DNA of 49,251 bases from Hyphomicrobiales bacterium (GTDB lineage Bacteria > Pseudomonadota > Alphaproteobacteria > Rhizobiales > Beijerinckiaceae). The stretch covers positions 1 to 49,251 of the forward strand of contig JAFBAS010000133.1 of the NCBI GenBank assembly GCA_019247605.1, given 5' to 3'. A program made the position numbers and the translations under genes. Under the pieces are notes generated by a model. That model had not been told where the DNA came from. It made no database searches and saw nothing but the letters and a program-made list of their open reading frames with translations. Of this stretch, positions 27,631 to 34,433 are shown in pieces (position 1 is the stretch's first letter; each line of letters opens with the position of its first letter).

Positions 27631-28443
27631 TCATTCCTGCGCTGGCCTGCGCGTCGGAGCGTCGGCCACAAGGGTGCCGGCGAGAGCATTTGCCCAGCGC
27701 TCATCCCACAACCGAATACCGCCGGTAATACCCGCTTCATTGGGCACGATCTTCACATTATCGGGCAGGGCAAATTTGATGAGCCGGGCATTGCCTCCCC
27801 CGATGTAAAGCACATCGTAGTTGATCACGGTGTCGAGCACGCGGATGACCCTGCGCATGCGCTTGTTCCAACGGGATTTGCCGCATTCCGAGAGCGCAGC
27901 GTGTCCGACATACTCGTTGTAGGTCTTGTCCTTGCGAATGGGGTGTTGGCTGAGTTCGAAATGGGGGGCGAGCCTGCCATTGTCGAAGAGCGCGAAGCCG
28001 AGGCCGGTTCCCATGGTGATCACACATTCGATCCCCTTGCCATGGATCACGCCGAGCCCTTGAACGCTGGCGTCGTTGAGAATGCGGATCGGACGCTTCC
28101 AAGCCTTGGAAAGCGCAGCGGCGAGATCGAAGCCATCCCAGCGCTTGTCGCGCAGGGTGGGCGCGGTGAAAATCGAGCCGGCACGCACCACGCCGGGAAA
28201 ACCGATGGAGACGCGGTTGAAATTTCCAAGCGGCTCCACGAGCTTCACCAGCGCCTCAACCGTCGCCTCCGGGGTCGCGGGGTGAGGCGTTTCGACCCTG
28301 ACCGCCTCTCCTACCATTTTTCCCGCCTGATCGAGAACGGCGGCTTTCAAGTGACTGCCGCCGATATCGATGGCCAAGGTGAGAGGTGCCGAGCTCTCCT
28401 CGACGACGGCCATGTATCTACGCCCCAACTCTTCCTCGCCCAT
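27631..28443 (-). CDS. ROK-family kinase, polyphosphate-glucokinase-like
   Basis: This is a 270-residue sugar kinase of the ROK family, most like polyphosphate/ATP glucokinases. Seen: the phosphate-binding loop LAIDIGGSHLKAAVLD, a substrate strand (ILNDASVQGLG) and the second phosphate motif VITMGTGLGFALF. It probably phosphorylates glucose to glucose 6-phosphate in the cytoplasm. The GH13 enzyme at 34.4 kb could supply glucose, but the two are not in one operon. No promoter motif was recognised in the 213-base gap to the divergent small secreted protein. Confidence 0.8.
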   Translation of the reverse strand: MGEEELGRRYMAVVEESSAPLTLAIDIGGSHLKAAVLDQAGKMVGEAVRVETPHPATPEATVEALVKLVEPLGNFNRVSIGFPGVVRAGSIFTAPTLRDKRWDGFDLAAALSKAWKRPIRILNDASVQGLGVIHGKGIECVITMGTGLGFALFDNGRLAPHFELSQHPIRKDKTYNEYVGHAALSECGKSRWNKRMRRVIRVLDTVINYDVLYIGGGNARLIKFALPDNVKIVPNEAGITGGIRLWDERWANALAGTLVADAPTRRPAQE

Positions 28444-28656
28444 CTTTGCTTAATGCCCTCGTTTGCGCAACGTTTACGGAATGGCTTGCTGGATGCCCTG
28501 AGCCGACGCCACGTAAAGTCATTCCCGTGGTGAAAATCGGGCACAGACCAAGCGCATTCTCCACGCGCTCTATTTATTTTTCTCTCCCGGAACTGTCCCA
28601 TTGCGCGGGGATTGGCTCAGCAAGAAGCAGCAACCAACAGCTAATCGGGAGATACC

Positions 28657-28956
28657 ATGAAGACCTCGCACAATCACCATCGCAATAGAATTTCGCGCTC
28701 GACGCTCGTTGTTGCGGGCGCCGTTGCGCTGGCCTTGTTGGCAAGCCCGGCTTCGGCTCGCCGTGCTGGAAACAGCAACGCTGGCGAAAGCCTACGCGTG
28801 GATCATGACGGCATTTATCTTGTCCAACGTGAAGGCCAATGCCTCTTGGGAGGGCCCTGCAACCTCGAAGGGCAATGTCCAGGCGCGGAGTTCGTTACCG
28901 GGCGTTACCCGAACGCGCCTCTTTATTGTGGGCCGTTGCCTTATCGGCGCTTCTAA
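28657..28956 (+). CDS. Small secreted Cys-containing protein, unknown function
   Basis: Not a family I recognise. It has 99 residues and a clear signal peptide (MKTSHNHHRNRISRSTLVVAG..., cleavage near ASA). The mature part has a cluster of four Cys (GQCLLGGPCNLEGQCPG and YCGP), which could form two disulfides or bind metal. GGGAG lies eight bases before the ATG. A GGAAC at 28589 might be a stress -35, but no matching -10 follows. It is convergent with the SDR gene. Confidence 0.6.
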   Translation: MKTSHNHHRNRISRSTLVVAGAVALALLASPASARRAGNSNAGESLRVDHDGIYLVQREGQCLLGGPCNLEGQCPGAEFVTGRYPNAPLYCGPLPYRRF

Positions 28957-29132
28957 AAAGCGCGGCGCTTCGCGCGGCCGACCCAAACTCGCCGGCCTAT
29001 GGGGCGAGTATTATCGAGGTAAGGGGGAGCGGCCGCACGGGCAGCCCATTCCTTACCCGTTACCCGGTGCCGCTCGGCAGCAGCTGAGCCCTGCCACCGC
29101 ACTCGCCCATACCCGTGCCGGTGAGAGCCCGG

Positions 29133-30110
29133 CTATGGCTGCCCACTTCCCCCTGCCGCGCCGTAGACCTGACCGGTCGCGAAGCTTGCGTCTTCGACTG
29201 CGAGTTGAACGTAGATCGAGCCAAGCTCCGCCGGTTGGCCCGGGCGACCGAGGGGGGTCTGTTTGCCGAAGTTTTGGAGCTTTTCCTGAGTGGCACCGCC
29301 GCTCACTTGCAGGGGGGTCCAGACGGGCCCGGGAGCCACGGCATTGACCCTTATCCCCTTGGGACCGAGCTGCTTTGCCAGGGACTTCGTGTAATTCACG
29401 ATCGCGGCCTTCGTCTGCGCATAGTCATAGAGATCGGGCGAGGGATCATAGGCTTGTTCGGAGGCGGTTCCTATGATCGCCGAGCCGGGCTTGAGATGGG
29501 GAAGCGCGGCCTTGATGGTCCAGAAGGGCGCGTAAACATTCGTTTTCATGGTGGCGTCGAAATCCTCCGAGGAGACATCGAGGATGGAGGCCGCCGCTTG
29601 TTGACGCCCTGCATTGTTGACGAGAATGTCCAGCCCGCCGAGGGCTCGCACAGCCTCCTCCACCATCTGCTTGCAAAAGGACTCGTCGCGAAGGTCGCCG
29701 GGGATAGCTACGGCCGTGCGGCCCTCCTCCTTGATGAGCTCAATGACTTCAGATGCGTCGGCTTCCTCGTCGGGGAGGAAGTTGATAGCAACATCCGCGC
29801 CCTCGCGGGCAAAGGCGATAGCCGCCGCCCGACCCATGCCGGAATCACCTCCCGTGACCAAGGCTTTGCGGCCCGCCAAACGGCCGGAACCTCGATAGCT
29901 CTTTTCGCCGTGATCGGGTTTCGGCTCCATCTTGGAGGCAAGCCCCGGCCACGCCTGCGACTGCTTCGCAAAAGGCGGCTTTGGAAACTTCTTGGTGGGA
30001 TCCCGCAGAGGCTGTCTCGCGTCCGTGCGCGATGAGGTTCTCGACCTCGAAGTGGCAGCAGCGTTGTTTTCTCCTTCCCGTAATTGGGAGGACGATGGGC
30101 TTTTGTTCAT
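29133..30110 (-). CDS. SDR-family oxidoreductase (general-stress GSP39/YdaD-like)
   Basis: This is an NAD(P)-dependent short-chain dehydrogenase of 325 residues with a hydrophilic 75-residue N-terminal extension (...MEPKPDHGEKSYRGSGRLAGR), typical of the stress-linked YdaD/YghA branch. Seen: the cofactor loop VTGGDSGMGRAAA, NNAGRQ, the active-site YDYAQTKAA (Tyr-x3-Lys) and the NAVAPGPVWTPL segment. It probably reduces or oxidises a small carbonyl or alcohol in the cytoplasm; the substrate is unknown. An EcfG-like promoter (GGAAC-N16-TGTT, 30138-30162) ends about 28 bases before the start, which fits general-stress control. Confidence 0.88.
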   Translation of the reverse strand: MNKSPSSSQLREGENNAAATSRSRTSSRTDARQPLRDPTKKFPKPPFAKQSQAWPGLASKMEPKPDHGEKSYRGSGRLAGRKALVTGGDSGMGRAAAIAFAREGADVAINFLPDEEADASEVIELIKEEGRTAVAIPGDLRDESFCKQMVEEAVRALGGLDILVNNAGRQQAAASILDVSSEDFDATMKTNVYAPFWTIKAALPHLKPGSAIIGTASEQAYDPSPDLYDYAQTKAAIVNYTKSLAKQLGPKGIRVNAVAPGPVWTPLQVSGGATQEKLQNFGKQTPLGRPGQPAELGSIYVQLAVEDASFATGQVYGAAGGSGQP

Positions 30111-30137
30111 GAGGCGCTCCTTCGGCTTTCGCAGAAC

Positions 30138-30162
30138 AACAAGGCCGGCGCGCTCTCGTTCC
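30138..30162 (-). promoter_or_regulatory. EcfG-like stress promoter for the SDR gene
   Basis: On the minus strand, GGAAC (30162-30158), 16 bases, then TGTT (30141-30138). The alphaproteobacterial general-stress sigma EcfG consensus is GGAAC-N16/17-CGTT. The GTT core is kept and the first base differs. It lies 28 bases before the ATG at 30110. Confidence 0.55.
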
Positions 30163-30234
30163 AGGCCGCGTCAAGGGCGGGCAGGTGACGCGAGGTGATC
30201 GGGCGCGCAGAGAGCCGGTCTGACAAGCGTCAAT

Positions 30235-30260
30235 GAAAAAGGGCGGCCCTCGGACCGCCC
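30235..30260 (-). terminator. Rho-independent terminator of the poly-His gene
   Basis: On the minus strand the hairpin GGGCGGtccgagggCCGCCC is followed directly by TTTTT (plus-strand A-run at 30236-30240). It lies 22 bases after the stop of the gene ending at 30282, the ideal place to end that transcript. Confidence 0.8.
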
Positions 30261-30281
30261 TCAACGACCACATGGTCGTCA

Positions 30282-30641
30282 TCAATAGGCGTGCCAGTGG
30301 TGGTGATGGTGGTGATGATGGTGATGATGATGATGATAGGGGTGCGGCAGCATGCGACGCCACATCCCATGATGGTGATGATGATGATGGTGGTGGTGAT
30401 GATATTGGGCGACCTGCACCCCGTCAGTTGCTGCTGTTTCCTGAACGGGCTGTGATTTAGCCTCCGCTTCCATGGCTCTGAGAACAGCGCCGGCATTCGG
30501 GATCGGGCTCAACAGATCCCCGAAAGAGCGAGCCTCGAGGGCGGCGCTGGCGTTGGGCGCAGCCGGCGGAGCGGCTTGCGCTCCCCCGATGGTCGCCACC
30601 GACGCGACCGCTCCAAGCAGAAAAGCTAGCTTCTTATCCAT
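30282..30641 (-). CDS. Secreted poly-histidine protein (putative metal-binding)
   Basis: This small exported protein has 119 residues and no recognised family. The signal peptide MDKKLAFLLGAVASVATIGG... is cleaved near AQA, and an Ala/Pro-rich mature region follows. The C-terminus holds two His runs, of 11 and 13 residues, separated by a short linker with Trp and Arg, ending WHAY. Such tracts bind Ni, Zn, Cu or Co, so periplasmic metal buffering is the natural guess. The runs are coded by mixed CAT/CAC codons, so they are not a pure microsatellite, but the length may still vary. ATG at 30641 follows GGGAG. It has a perfect EcfG promoter upstream and its own terminator downstream. Confidence 0.8.
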   Translation of the reverse strand: MDKKLAFLLGAVASVATIGGAQAAPPAAPNASAALEARSFGDLLSPIPNAGAVLRAMEAEAKSQPVQETAATDGVQVAQYHHHHHHHHHHHGMWRRMLPHPYHHHHHHHHHHHHHWHAY

Positions 30642-30685
30642 TTCTCGCTCCCTTGAGTTGAGCCGACATAGCTTCAGCTGCTCGC

Positions 30686-30711
30686 AACGCATGAGGCTAC
30701 GGGTTTGTTCC
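30686..30711 (-). promoter_or_regulatory. EcfG-type general-stress promoter for the poly-His gene
   Basis: On the minus strand, GGAAC (30711-30707), 17 bases, then CGTT (30689-30686): an exact match to the EcfG consensus. It lies about 45 bases before the ATG at 30641. Confidence 0.75.
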
Positions 30712-30776
30712 TCAAACCACCTTTACTGTGACCTGAACCGAGCGGAAAACGCCTTCAGTTCAAAGCCTTCGCGGGG

Positions 30777-31046
30777 CTATTTCCGGGTAGTCCGCGTGCG
30801 GTCGGGAAGATCGTGAGCGGCCTTCTTGCCACCTTTTTCTTGGCCGGTGGCCCCTTCGTTCAGCACTTTGGCAGCGGCTTCCTCTTCCTGTTCGAGGTCT
30901 CCTGGCAAAGGCCCCGATGCAGGGGTTGCCTCAAGCCCGATGTCGGCAGGTTTTTTGCCGCCGTGGCGCGCTGCTTCAGCGAAGGTCGCCAGCGCTTCGG
31001 GCTGTTGACCGCGTTTTGCGGGTTTGTTGAATTTACCGGTATTCAT
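30777..31046 (-). CDS. Small hydrophilic stress protein, unknown function
   Basis: It has 89 residues, no signal peptide and no membrane helix, and is rich in Lys, Glu, Ala and Gly (MNTGKFNKPAKRGQQPEALA). It is probably disordered and was not matched to a named family. The gene is real on signals: AAGGAGG lies six bases before the ATG, and an EcfG-type promoter ends about 30 bases upstream. Its place in a run of small stress genes suggests a protective role, but nothing in the sequence names one. Confidence 0.65.
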   Translation of the reverse strand: MNTGKFNKPAKRGQQPEALATFAEAARHGGKKPADIGLEATPASGPLPGDLEQEEEAAAKVLNEGATGQEKGGKKAAHDLPDRTRTTRK

Positions 31047-31074
31047 GATGACCTCCTTCTCTCTTTACATTGCC

Positions 31075-31100
31075 AACCTCAGGCCGGAGTCGCCGGTTCC
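31075..31100 (-). promoter_or_regulatory. EcfG-type promoter for the 89-residue hydrophilic protein
   Basis: On the minus strand, GGAAC (31100-31096), 17 bases, then GGTT (31078-31075). One base differs from the CGTT consensus. It sits in the short gap between two minus-strand genes, so the downstream gene has its own stress promoter. Confidence 0.6.
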
Positions 31101-31125
31101 GTAACCAACGCCCGGAATGAAGGGT

Positions 31126-31395
31126 TCACTTCGCAAGACGCCGGCGATTGGCGCGCACTTTGCGGCGGTAATGCTTCACGACGGAGTGGCCAGATCTCCC
31201 GGTCGCGAGCTTCATGCCAGCTTCGCTCGCGGCAACGACCTTCTCGCTCAGCATGCGGCGCGCCTCCTTGGCGCCTTTGGGGCCGCCGACTGAAAGCTTC
31301 ATCATTCTCATCGCAATCACTTGCTGTGCTTCGAGCGCCAGTGCATTCATGTCCATGGCGAACTTGAACCACTGATTGAAACTTCGAGGTCCCAA
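31126..31395 (-). CDS. Small basic protein, unknown function
   Basis: It has 89 residues and is helical and basic. The first half reads MGPRSFNQWFKFAMDMNALALEAQ-like, with regular hydrophobic spacing that recalls short phasin-like helices. The second half is Arg/Lys-rich (VKHYRRKVRANRRRLAK) and could bind nucleic acid or acidic surfaces. The start is TTG at 31395 after GGGAGCAGG; an ATG at 31353 is an alternative. It is transcribed from the minus side of the bidirectional EcfG promoter at 31495-31522. No function is claimed. Confidence 0.6.
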   Translation of the reverse strand: MGPRSFNQWFKFAMDMNALALEAQQVIAMRMMKLSVGGPKGAKEARRMLSEKVVAASEAGMKLATGRSGHSVVKHYRRKVRANRRRLAK

Positions 31396-31494
31396 AACCT
31401 GCTCCCTTCACCAAAAAGCCCGATCGAGCCTTCCGCGGCTCGACTGACGCGCGCGCCCGAAGTTGTTCGAAGCTCACCGCCGCCTGAGAAGGTA

Positions 31495-31522
31495 GGAACC
31501 GAAGTGCTTGGCAACACGTTCC
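31495..31522. promoter_or_regulatory. Bidirectional, near-palindromic EcfG promoter
   Basis: Read on the plus strand: GGAAC (31495-31499), N17, CGTT (31517-31520). Read on the minus strand: GGAAC (31522-31518), N17, GGTT (31500-31497). The same 28 bases thus form two overlapping, opposed EcfG promoters. The plus reading serves the gene at 31541 and the minus reading the gene at 31395. The two -35 elements sit on the opposite promoter's -10. Confidence 0.7.
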
Positions 31523-31540
31523 AAACGACGGAGAGTTTCA

Positions 31541-31894
31541 ATGCCCAGCCCATTGCAGGAAGTTCTGGTTCCTCGCTCAAAGGCGGCGAACGACACTCGC
31601 TCGAAGGCGGCGAACGATAACGGTGACATCTCGACCGCCGTCGTAACGCGCAAGGGAAAGATCACGGCTTATTTCACTGGCCGTGTGATCGTGACGGCCT
31701 TTGTGTTGAGCTTTTTTCTCACCACGGTAATCGTCTTGTCCCGCCGCGGAGCCAGCGAGCATATGGACGGTTTGCTCGCCCTCCTCTCGACTCTGGGCCT
31801 TGGCCTGATCACCTGGGCGCTGGCAACTATTTTCTTTCTCGTGGCGATGGGGGCCATTCTCTATCGAATGCTGCCGAGGCGCCGCTCGCGATAA
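31541..31894 (+). CDS. Small two-helix membrane protein, unknown function
   Basis: It has 117 residues. The ATG at 31541 follows GGAGAG and opens MPSPLQEVLVPRS. The cytoplasmic N-terminus holds a tandem 8-residue repeat, RSKAANDT RSKAANDN. Two membrane helices follow (VIVTAFVLSFFLTTVIVL and LGLGLITWALATIFFLVAMG), ending with a basic tail (RRRSR). Not a recognised family. It is expressed from the plus side of the bidirectional EcfG promoter, ending about 20 bases before the start codon. An in-frame TTG at 31508 lies inside the promoter and is rejected. Confidence 0.65.
   Translation: MPSPLQEVLVPRSKAANDTRSKAANDNGDISTAVVTRKGKITAYFTGRVIVTAFVLSFFLTTVIVLSRRGASEHMDGLLALLSTLGLGLITWALATIFFLVAMGAILYRMLPRRRSR
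31574..31621. repeat. 24-bp tandem duplication inside a coding region
   Basis: Two adjoining 24-bp units (31574-31597 and 31598-31621) share cgctc(a/g)aaggcggcgaacga and differ mainly in their last bases. The frame is kept, adding eight residues to the membrane protein's N-terminal arm. Confidence 0.75.
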
Positions 31895-32032
31895 AAGCCG
31901 CGATCCCCGTCATGTCATGGCAATCCGGGCGCGGCGCAGTCTTCAATTGCGGGGATGTGAACTCCACGCTCATGATTCCCCGCATGAGCGCGGGAACGTG
32001 AATTCGACGTCTCGGAACTCACGCCCAATTGC

Positions 32033-32647
32033 TCAAGCCCAATTGCTCAATATGACCTCGGTCGTCACGGCCTCGACCTGCTCGCTGAAGCGCATCTCGT
32101 AAAGCTTAAGAAGCGCATCGTGAGTTTCGTCCGAAGAGCTGCAAAGTGCGTCGGTCGCGATCACCACACGATAACCGTAGTCGAGAGCGCCCAACACGGT
32201 CGCCAGCACGCAGACATCCGTTTCTCCCCCCGAAATGATCAGCGTGTCGGCCGCTAGCCCGCGCAGATGGGCATGCAGCTTGCCGCCGTGCCAAGGCGAG
32301 TAGACGCGCTTATCGAAAATGCTGGCGGGCGGCACGAAGCGAGCAAGCTCCGGCACGAGGCTCAACATCTCGCGCCCGAGCTTCTCGACCGTCATGTCCG
32401 ACCAGCGCTCGTAATATTTGCGCCAGGCGCCGCTTGCTTCCTTTGGGTGCTGGGCGGGAATGAACCGCGTGAAAACGGTACGATCTGGATGCGTCGCCGT
32501 GATTTCGGCCGCAACCGGCGACACGCGTGCCATCCAGGGCGTGCGCCATGGGGTGTCCTCGGCAAAGAGCCGCTGCATGTCGACGCAAAGATGCACGCAG
32601 GTGGGACCAAGCGTGCCATGCTGCAGCGCATTGACTTTGCCGGGCAT
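32033..32647 (-). CDS. Isochorismatase-family cysteine hydrolase
   Basis: This is a cysteine hydrolase of the isochorismatase/nicotinamidase superfamily, 204 residues from ATG 32647. Seen: the catalytic Asp segment CVDMQRLF and the nucleophile region SGGETDVCVLATVLGAL with the catalytic Cys. A strand with the usual ATDA(L/C)SS motif follows. The substrate is not certain; relatives cleave amides or vinyl ethers. The frame stays open to 32728, but an EcfG promoter overlaps that start. The ATG at 32647, preceded by AAAGGCGG, is therefore chosen. It converges on the membrane-protein gene at 31541. Confidence 0.82.
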   Translation of the reverse strand: MPGKVNALQHGTLGPTCVHLCVDMQRLFAEDTPWRTPWMARVSPVAAEITATHPDRTVFTRFIPAQHPKEASGAWRKYYERWSDMTVEKLGREMLSLVPELARFVPPASIFDKRVYSPWHGGKLHAHLRGLAADTLIISGGETDVCVLATVLGALDYGYRVVIATDALCSSSDETHDALLKLYEMRFSEQVEAVTTEVILSNWA

Positions 32648-32726
32648 GCGAGCATCCGCCTTTGCGGCGCCATCGTTGAGTCGCGGGCCTTGTGGTCCGC
32701 CCTGGGGAGTGCCGGGAGGAAACGCC

Positions 32727-32751
32727 AACGCCGCGCTATTTGCGAAGTTCC
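32727..32751 (-). promoter_or_regulatory. EcfG-type general-stress promoter for the isochorismatase-like gene
   Basis: On the minus strand, GGAAC (32751-32747), 16 bases, then CGTT (32730-32727): an exact consensus match. It lies about 80 bases before the chosen start at 32647 and shows that the longer open frame from 32728 is not all translated. Confidence 0.7.
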
Positions 32752-32906
32752 GTCGGCATACCCTGCGCGTCCTGCCGCCACCCTGGGGCGGCTCGATCCT
32801 TGAATCCTCGAGCTGGGACCCGCGGAAAGATCAAAAATAATCGGAGGCGATCGAACGAACTTGCGGGAACCGCGTATTGGAACCGTATTTCTCAGGAGGT
32901 ACCGCC

Positions 32907-33392
32907 ATGAACAAAGACAACATCGAGGGCGGCCTGCGCAAGACCGCTGGACAAGTGGAAGAATTTGCAGGTCGTGCGACCAAGAACAAGCAGGTGACGG
33001 GCGAGGGCATTTACGACCAAGCGGTCGGGTCCGCGCAAAGCGCGTATGGACAGGCGAAGGACACGCTTGCTTCTGGTGCATCCGCGGTTCAGAAGGCCGC
33101 GGGCAATGCGATGAACGAGATCGCGTCTGGCGACCTCGACTCCTTGCGGGCGGATGTGACGAAACTGGCTCAGACGGTGAGCCAGCTCGTGCAGAACCAG
33201 GCGAATTCCACGCGCAATCAGATCACCAATGCAGTTGGCGCGGCAGGCGACAATCTCTCACAGACCGCGGCCATGGCTCAAGACCGCTTCATGTCGATGG
33301 AAGCGGAAATGGAATCGCAGATTAAGCAGAACCCCCTCGCGGCCGTCGGTGTGGCCTTTGGGATCGGTCTCCTGATCGGCAAAATGACGTGA
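32907..33392 (+). CDS. CsbD-like stress protein fused to a DUF883-type membrane-anchored tail
   Basis: This is a 161-residue stress protein. The N-terminal half is CsbD-like (MNKDNIEGGLRKTAGQVEEF...TGEGIYDQAVG). The C-terminal half is a long amphipathic helix ending in a short glycine-rich membrane anchor (NPLAAVGVAFGIGLLIGKMT), as in the ElaB/YqjD/DUF883 group of ribosome- or membrane-associated proteins. ATG at 32907 follows a strong AGGAGG; the open frame from 32877 would bury that site. It is followed at 29 bases by a YqjE-like gene and then a DUF3618-like gene, forming a small envelope-stress cassette. No exact EcfG site was found upstream. Confidence 0.8.
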   Translation: MNKDNIEGGLRKTAGQVEEFAGRATKNKQVTGEGIYDQAVGSAQSAYGQAKDTLASGASAVQKAAGNAMNEIASGDLDSLRADVTKLAQTVSQLVQNQANSTRNQITNAVGAAGDNLSQTAAMAQDRFMSMEAEMESQIKQNPLAAVGVAFGIGLLIGKMT

Positions 33393-33421
33393 GCTCTCAA
33401 GACGAGCGGAGCTGACGACCC

Positions 33422-33799
33422 ATGCTCGACACTCCTCCTCCCGCCACTCCGACCCGACAGTTGTTCGAGGACTTCGTCGGGCAAGTGTCGAGCTTGGTGT
33501 CCTTGGAGACGAGGCTCTTTCGGGCCGAGCTCAGGGAGACGTCCTCCAAGGTCGTATCCGCCGCTGCGGTGGGCGCGGGCGCTCTGGTGCTCGCGCTCGG
33601 CGGCGTCTTCGCACTATTGGCCGCATTCGGGCTTTTCCTTGTGAGACGGCACGTGGCGCCGGATATCGCGTTTCTCATCGTCGCGGCGGTCGCGATCGCC
33701 TGCGGCGGCGTGCTTCTTTTCCTTGCTCGGCAAATCTTGTCGAAGAGGCTCGGCGCCCCCCGCACCGTGCGCCAACTTTCGAAGCTGAGGCCGAAATGA
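33422..33799 (+). CDS. YqjE-like/phage-holin-superfamily membrane protein
   Basis: It has 125 residues. The N-terminus is amphipathic (FEDFVGQVSSLVSLETRLF). Two membrane helices follow (AAAVGAGALVLALGGVFALL and IAFLIVAAVAIACGGVLLFL), with a basic tail. This is the layout of YqjE/DUF1469 proteins, annotated as putative holins but usually stress-linked membrane proteins with no phage nearby. Its TGA overlaps the next ATG (ATGA at 33796-33799), so it is translationally coupled to the DUF3618-like gene. Confidence 0.78.
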   Translation: MLDTPPPATPTRQLFEDFVGQVSSLVSLETRLFRAELRETSSKVVSAAAVGAGALVLALGGVFALLAAFGLFLVRRHVAPDIAFLIVAAVAIACGGVLLFLARQILSKRLGAPRTVRQLSKLRPK

Positions 33800-34359
33800 A
33801 CGAAATCGGCGAAACCCTGAGCGCGGATGAACTCGAGGTCGAGGCGGATCGGGCGAGAGAACGTTTGAACGCCACGGTGGACGAGCTGCTCCTCAACTTG
33901 CGACCGAAAAGTCTCGCGAGCGAGTGGATGCAAGGCAGTGGGCTAAACGACAAAACGGCAGGCGAAACAATCGAGCTCGCCTATCGGCGCCATCCACTCG
34001 CCATCACTCTCTTCGGCCTTGGGCTCGGGCTCCTTGCGGCCGTCGGCACCAAGCGAGCCGTTGCGTCTCGCAGCGGCGCGGAGCAAAGCTTCTCGCACTC
34101 TTTCGGCCGATCCTTTGCCGAGCTCGGCGACACCGTGACCGATGTCGTTCGCGAACGCGCGCGCGAGCACAGCGAGCGCCTCTTGAAAATCGCGGAGAAG
34201 GAGGTGGCCGCGACGACGGAGCGAGTGGCGGATGCCGTCGAACATAGTCTCGGAGCGTGGCTCACGAGAATTCCTGCCCCTAAGGCCGCCCAACCGCTCC
34301 TGACCTCGGGTGCGCAGTTACTTTTCGCAGCGGCCTTGCATGCCATCCTGCGCAAATGA
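33796..34359 (+). CDS. DUF3618-like membrane-anchored protein
   Basis: It has 187 residues. The opening ADELEVEADRARERLNATVD resembles the DUF3618 signature (acidic/Arg helix, then a Thr/Asp turn). A single membrane helix follows (HPLAITLFGLGLGLLAAVGT), then a long charged helix (RERAREHSERLLKIAEKEVA) that probably forms a coiled coil. It is the third gene of the CsbD/YqjE/DUF3618 cassette and starts within the stop of the previous gene. The function is unknown; the context points to envelope stress. Confidence 0.72.
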   Translation: MNEIGETLSADELEVEADRARERLNATVDELLLNLRPKSLASEWMQGSGLNDKTAGETIELAYRRHPLAITLFGLGLGLLAAVGTKRAVASRSGAEQSFSHSFGRSFAELGDTVTDVVRERAREHSERLLKIAEKEVAATTERVADAVEHSLGAWLTRIPAPKAAQPLLTSGAQLLFAAALHAILRK

Positions 34360-34433
34360 GCGCGCACGCGGCGAGTAGGAAATGGCCGTTCGGGACGCTC
34401 TCTGCGGCATGAGCAAAGCGAGGCGAGTGAAAA

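Noticed and set aside
28589-28615. EcfG promoter for the small secreted gene at 28657
   Set aside because: GGAAC is present, but no GTT lies 16 or 17 bases later (ATTGG instead).
30288-30405. CRISPR-like or simple-repeat array in the gtg/atg-rich tract
   Set aside because: It is the coding sequence of two His runs with mixed codons. There are no spacers or defined repeat units.
32866-32890. EcfG promoter for the CsbD-like gene
   Set aside because: Two GGAAC copies lie close to the start, but no CGTT or GTT falls at the required spacing.
33422-33799. Prophage remnant, because of the holin-like protein
   Set aside because: No other phage genes are nearby. The YqjE-like layout next to CsbD- and DUF3618-like genes points to a stress cassette.
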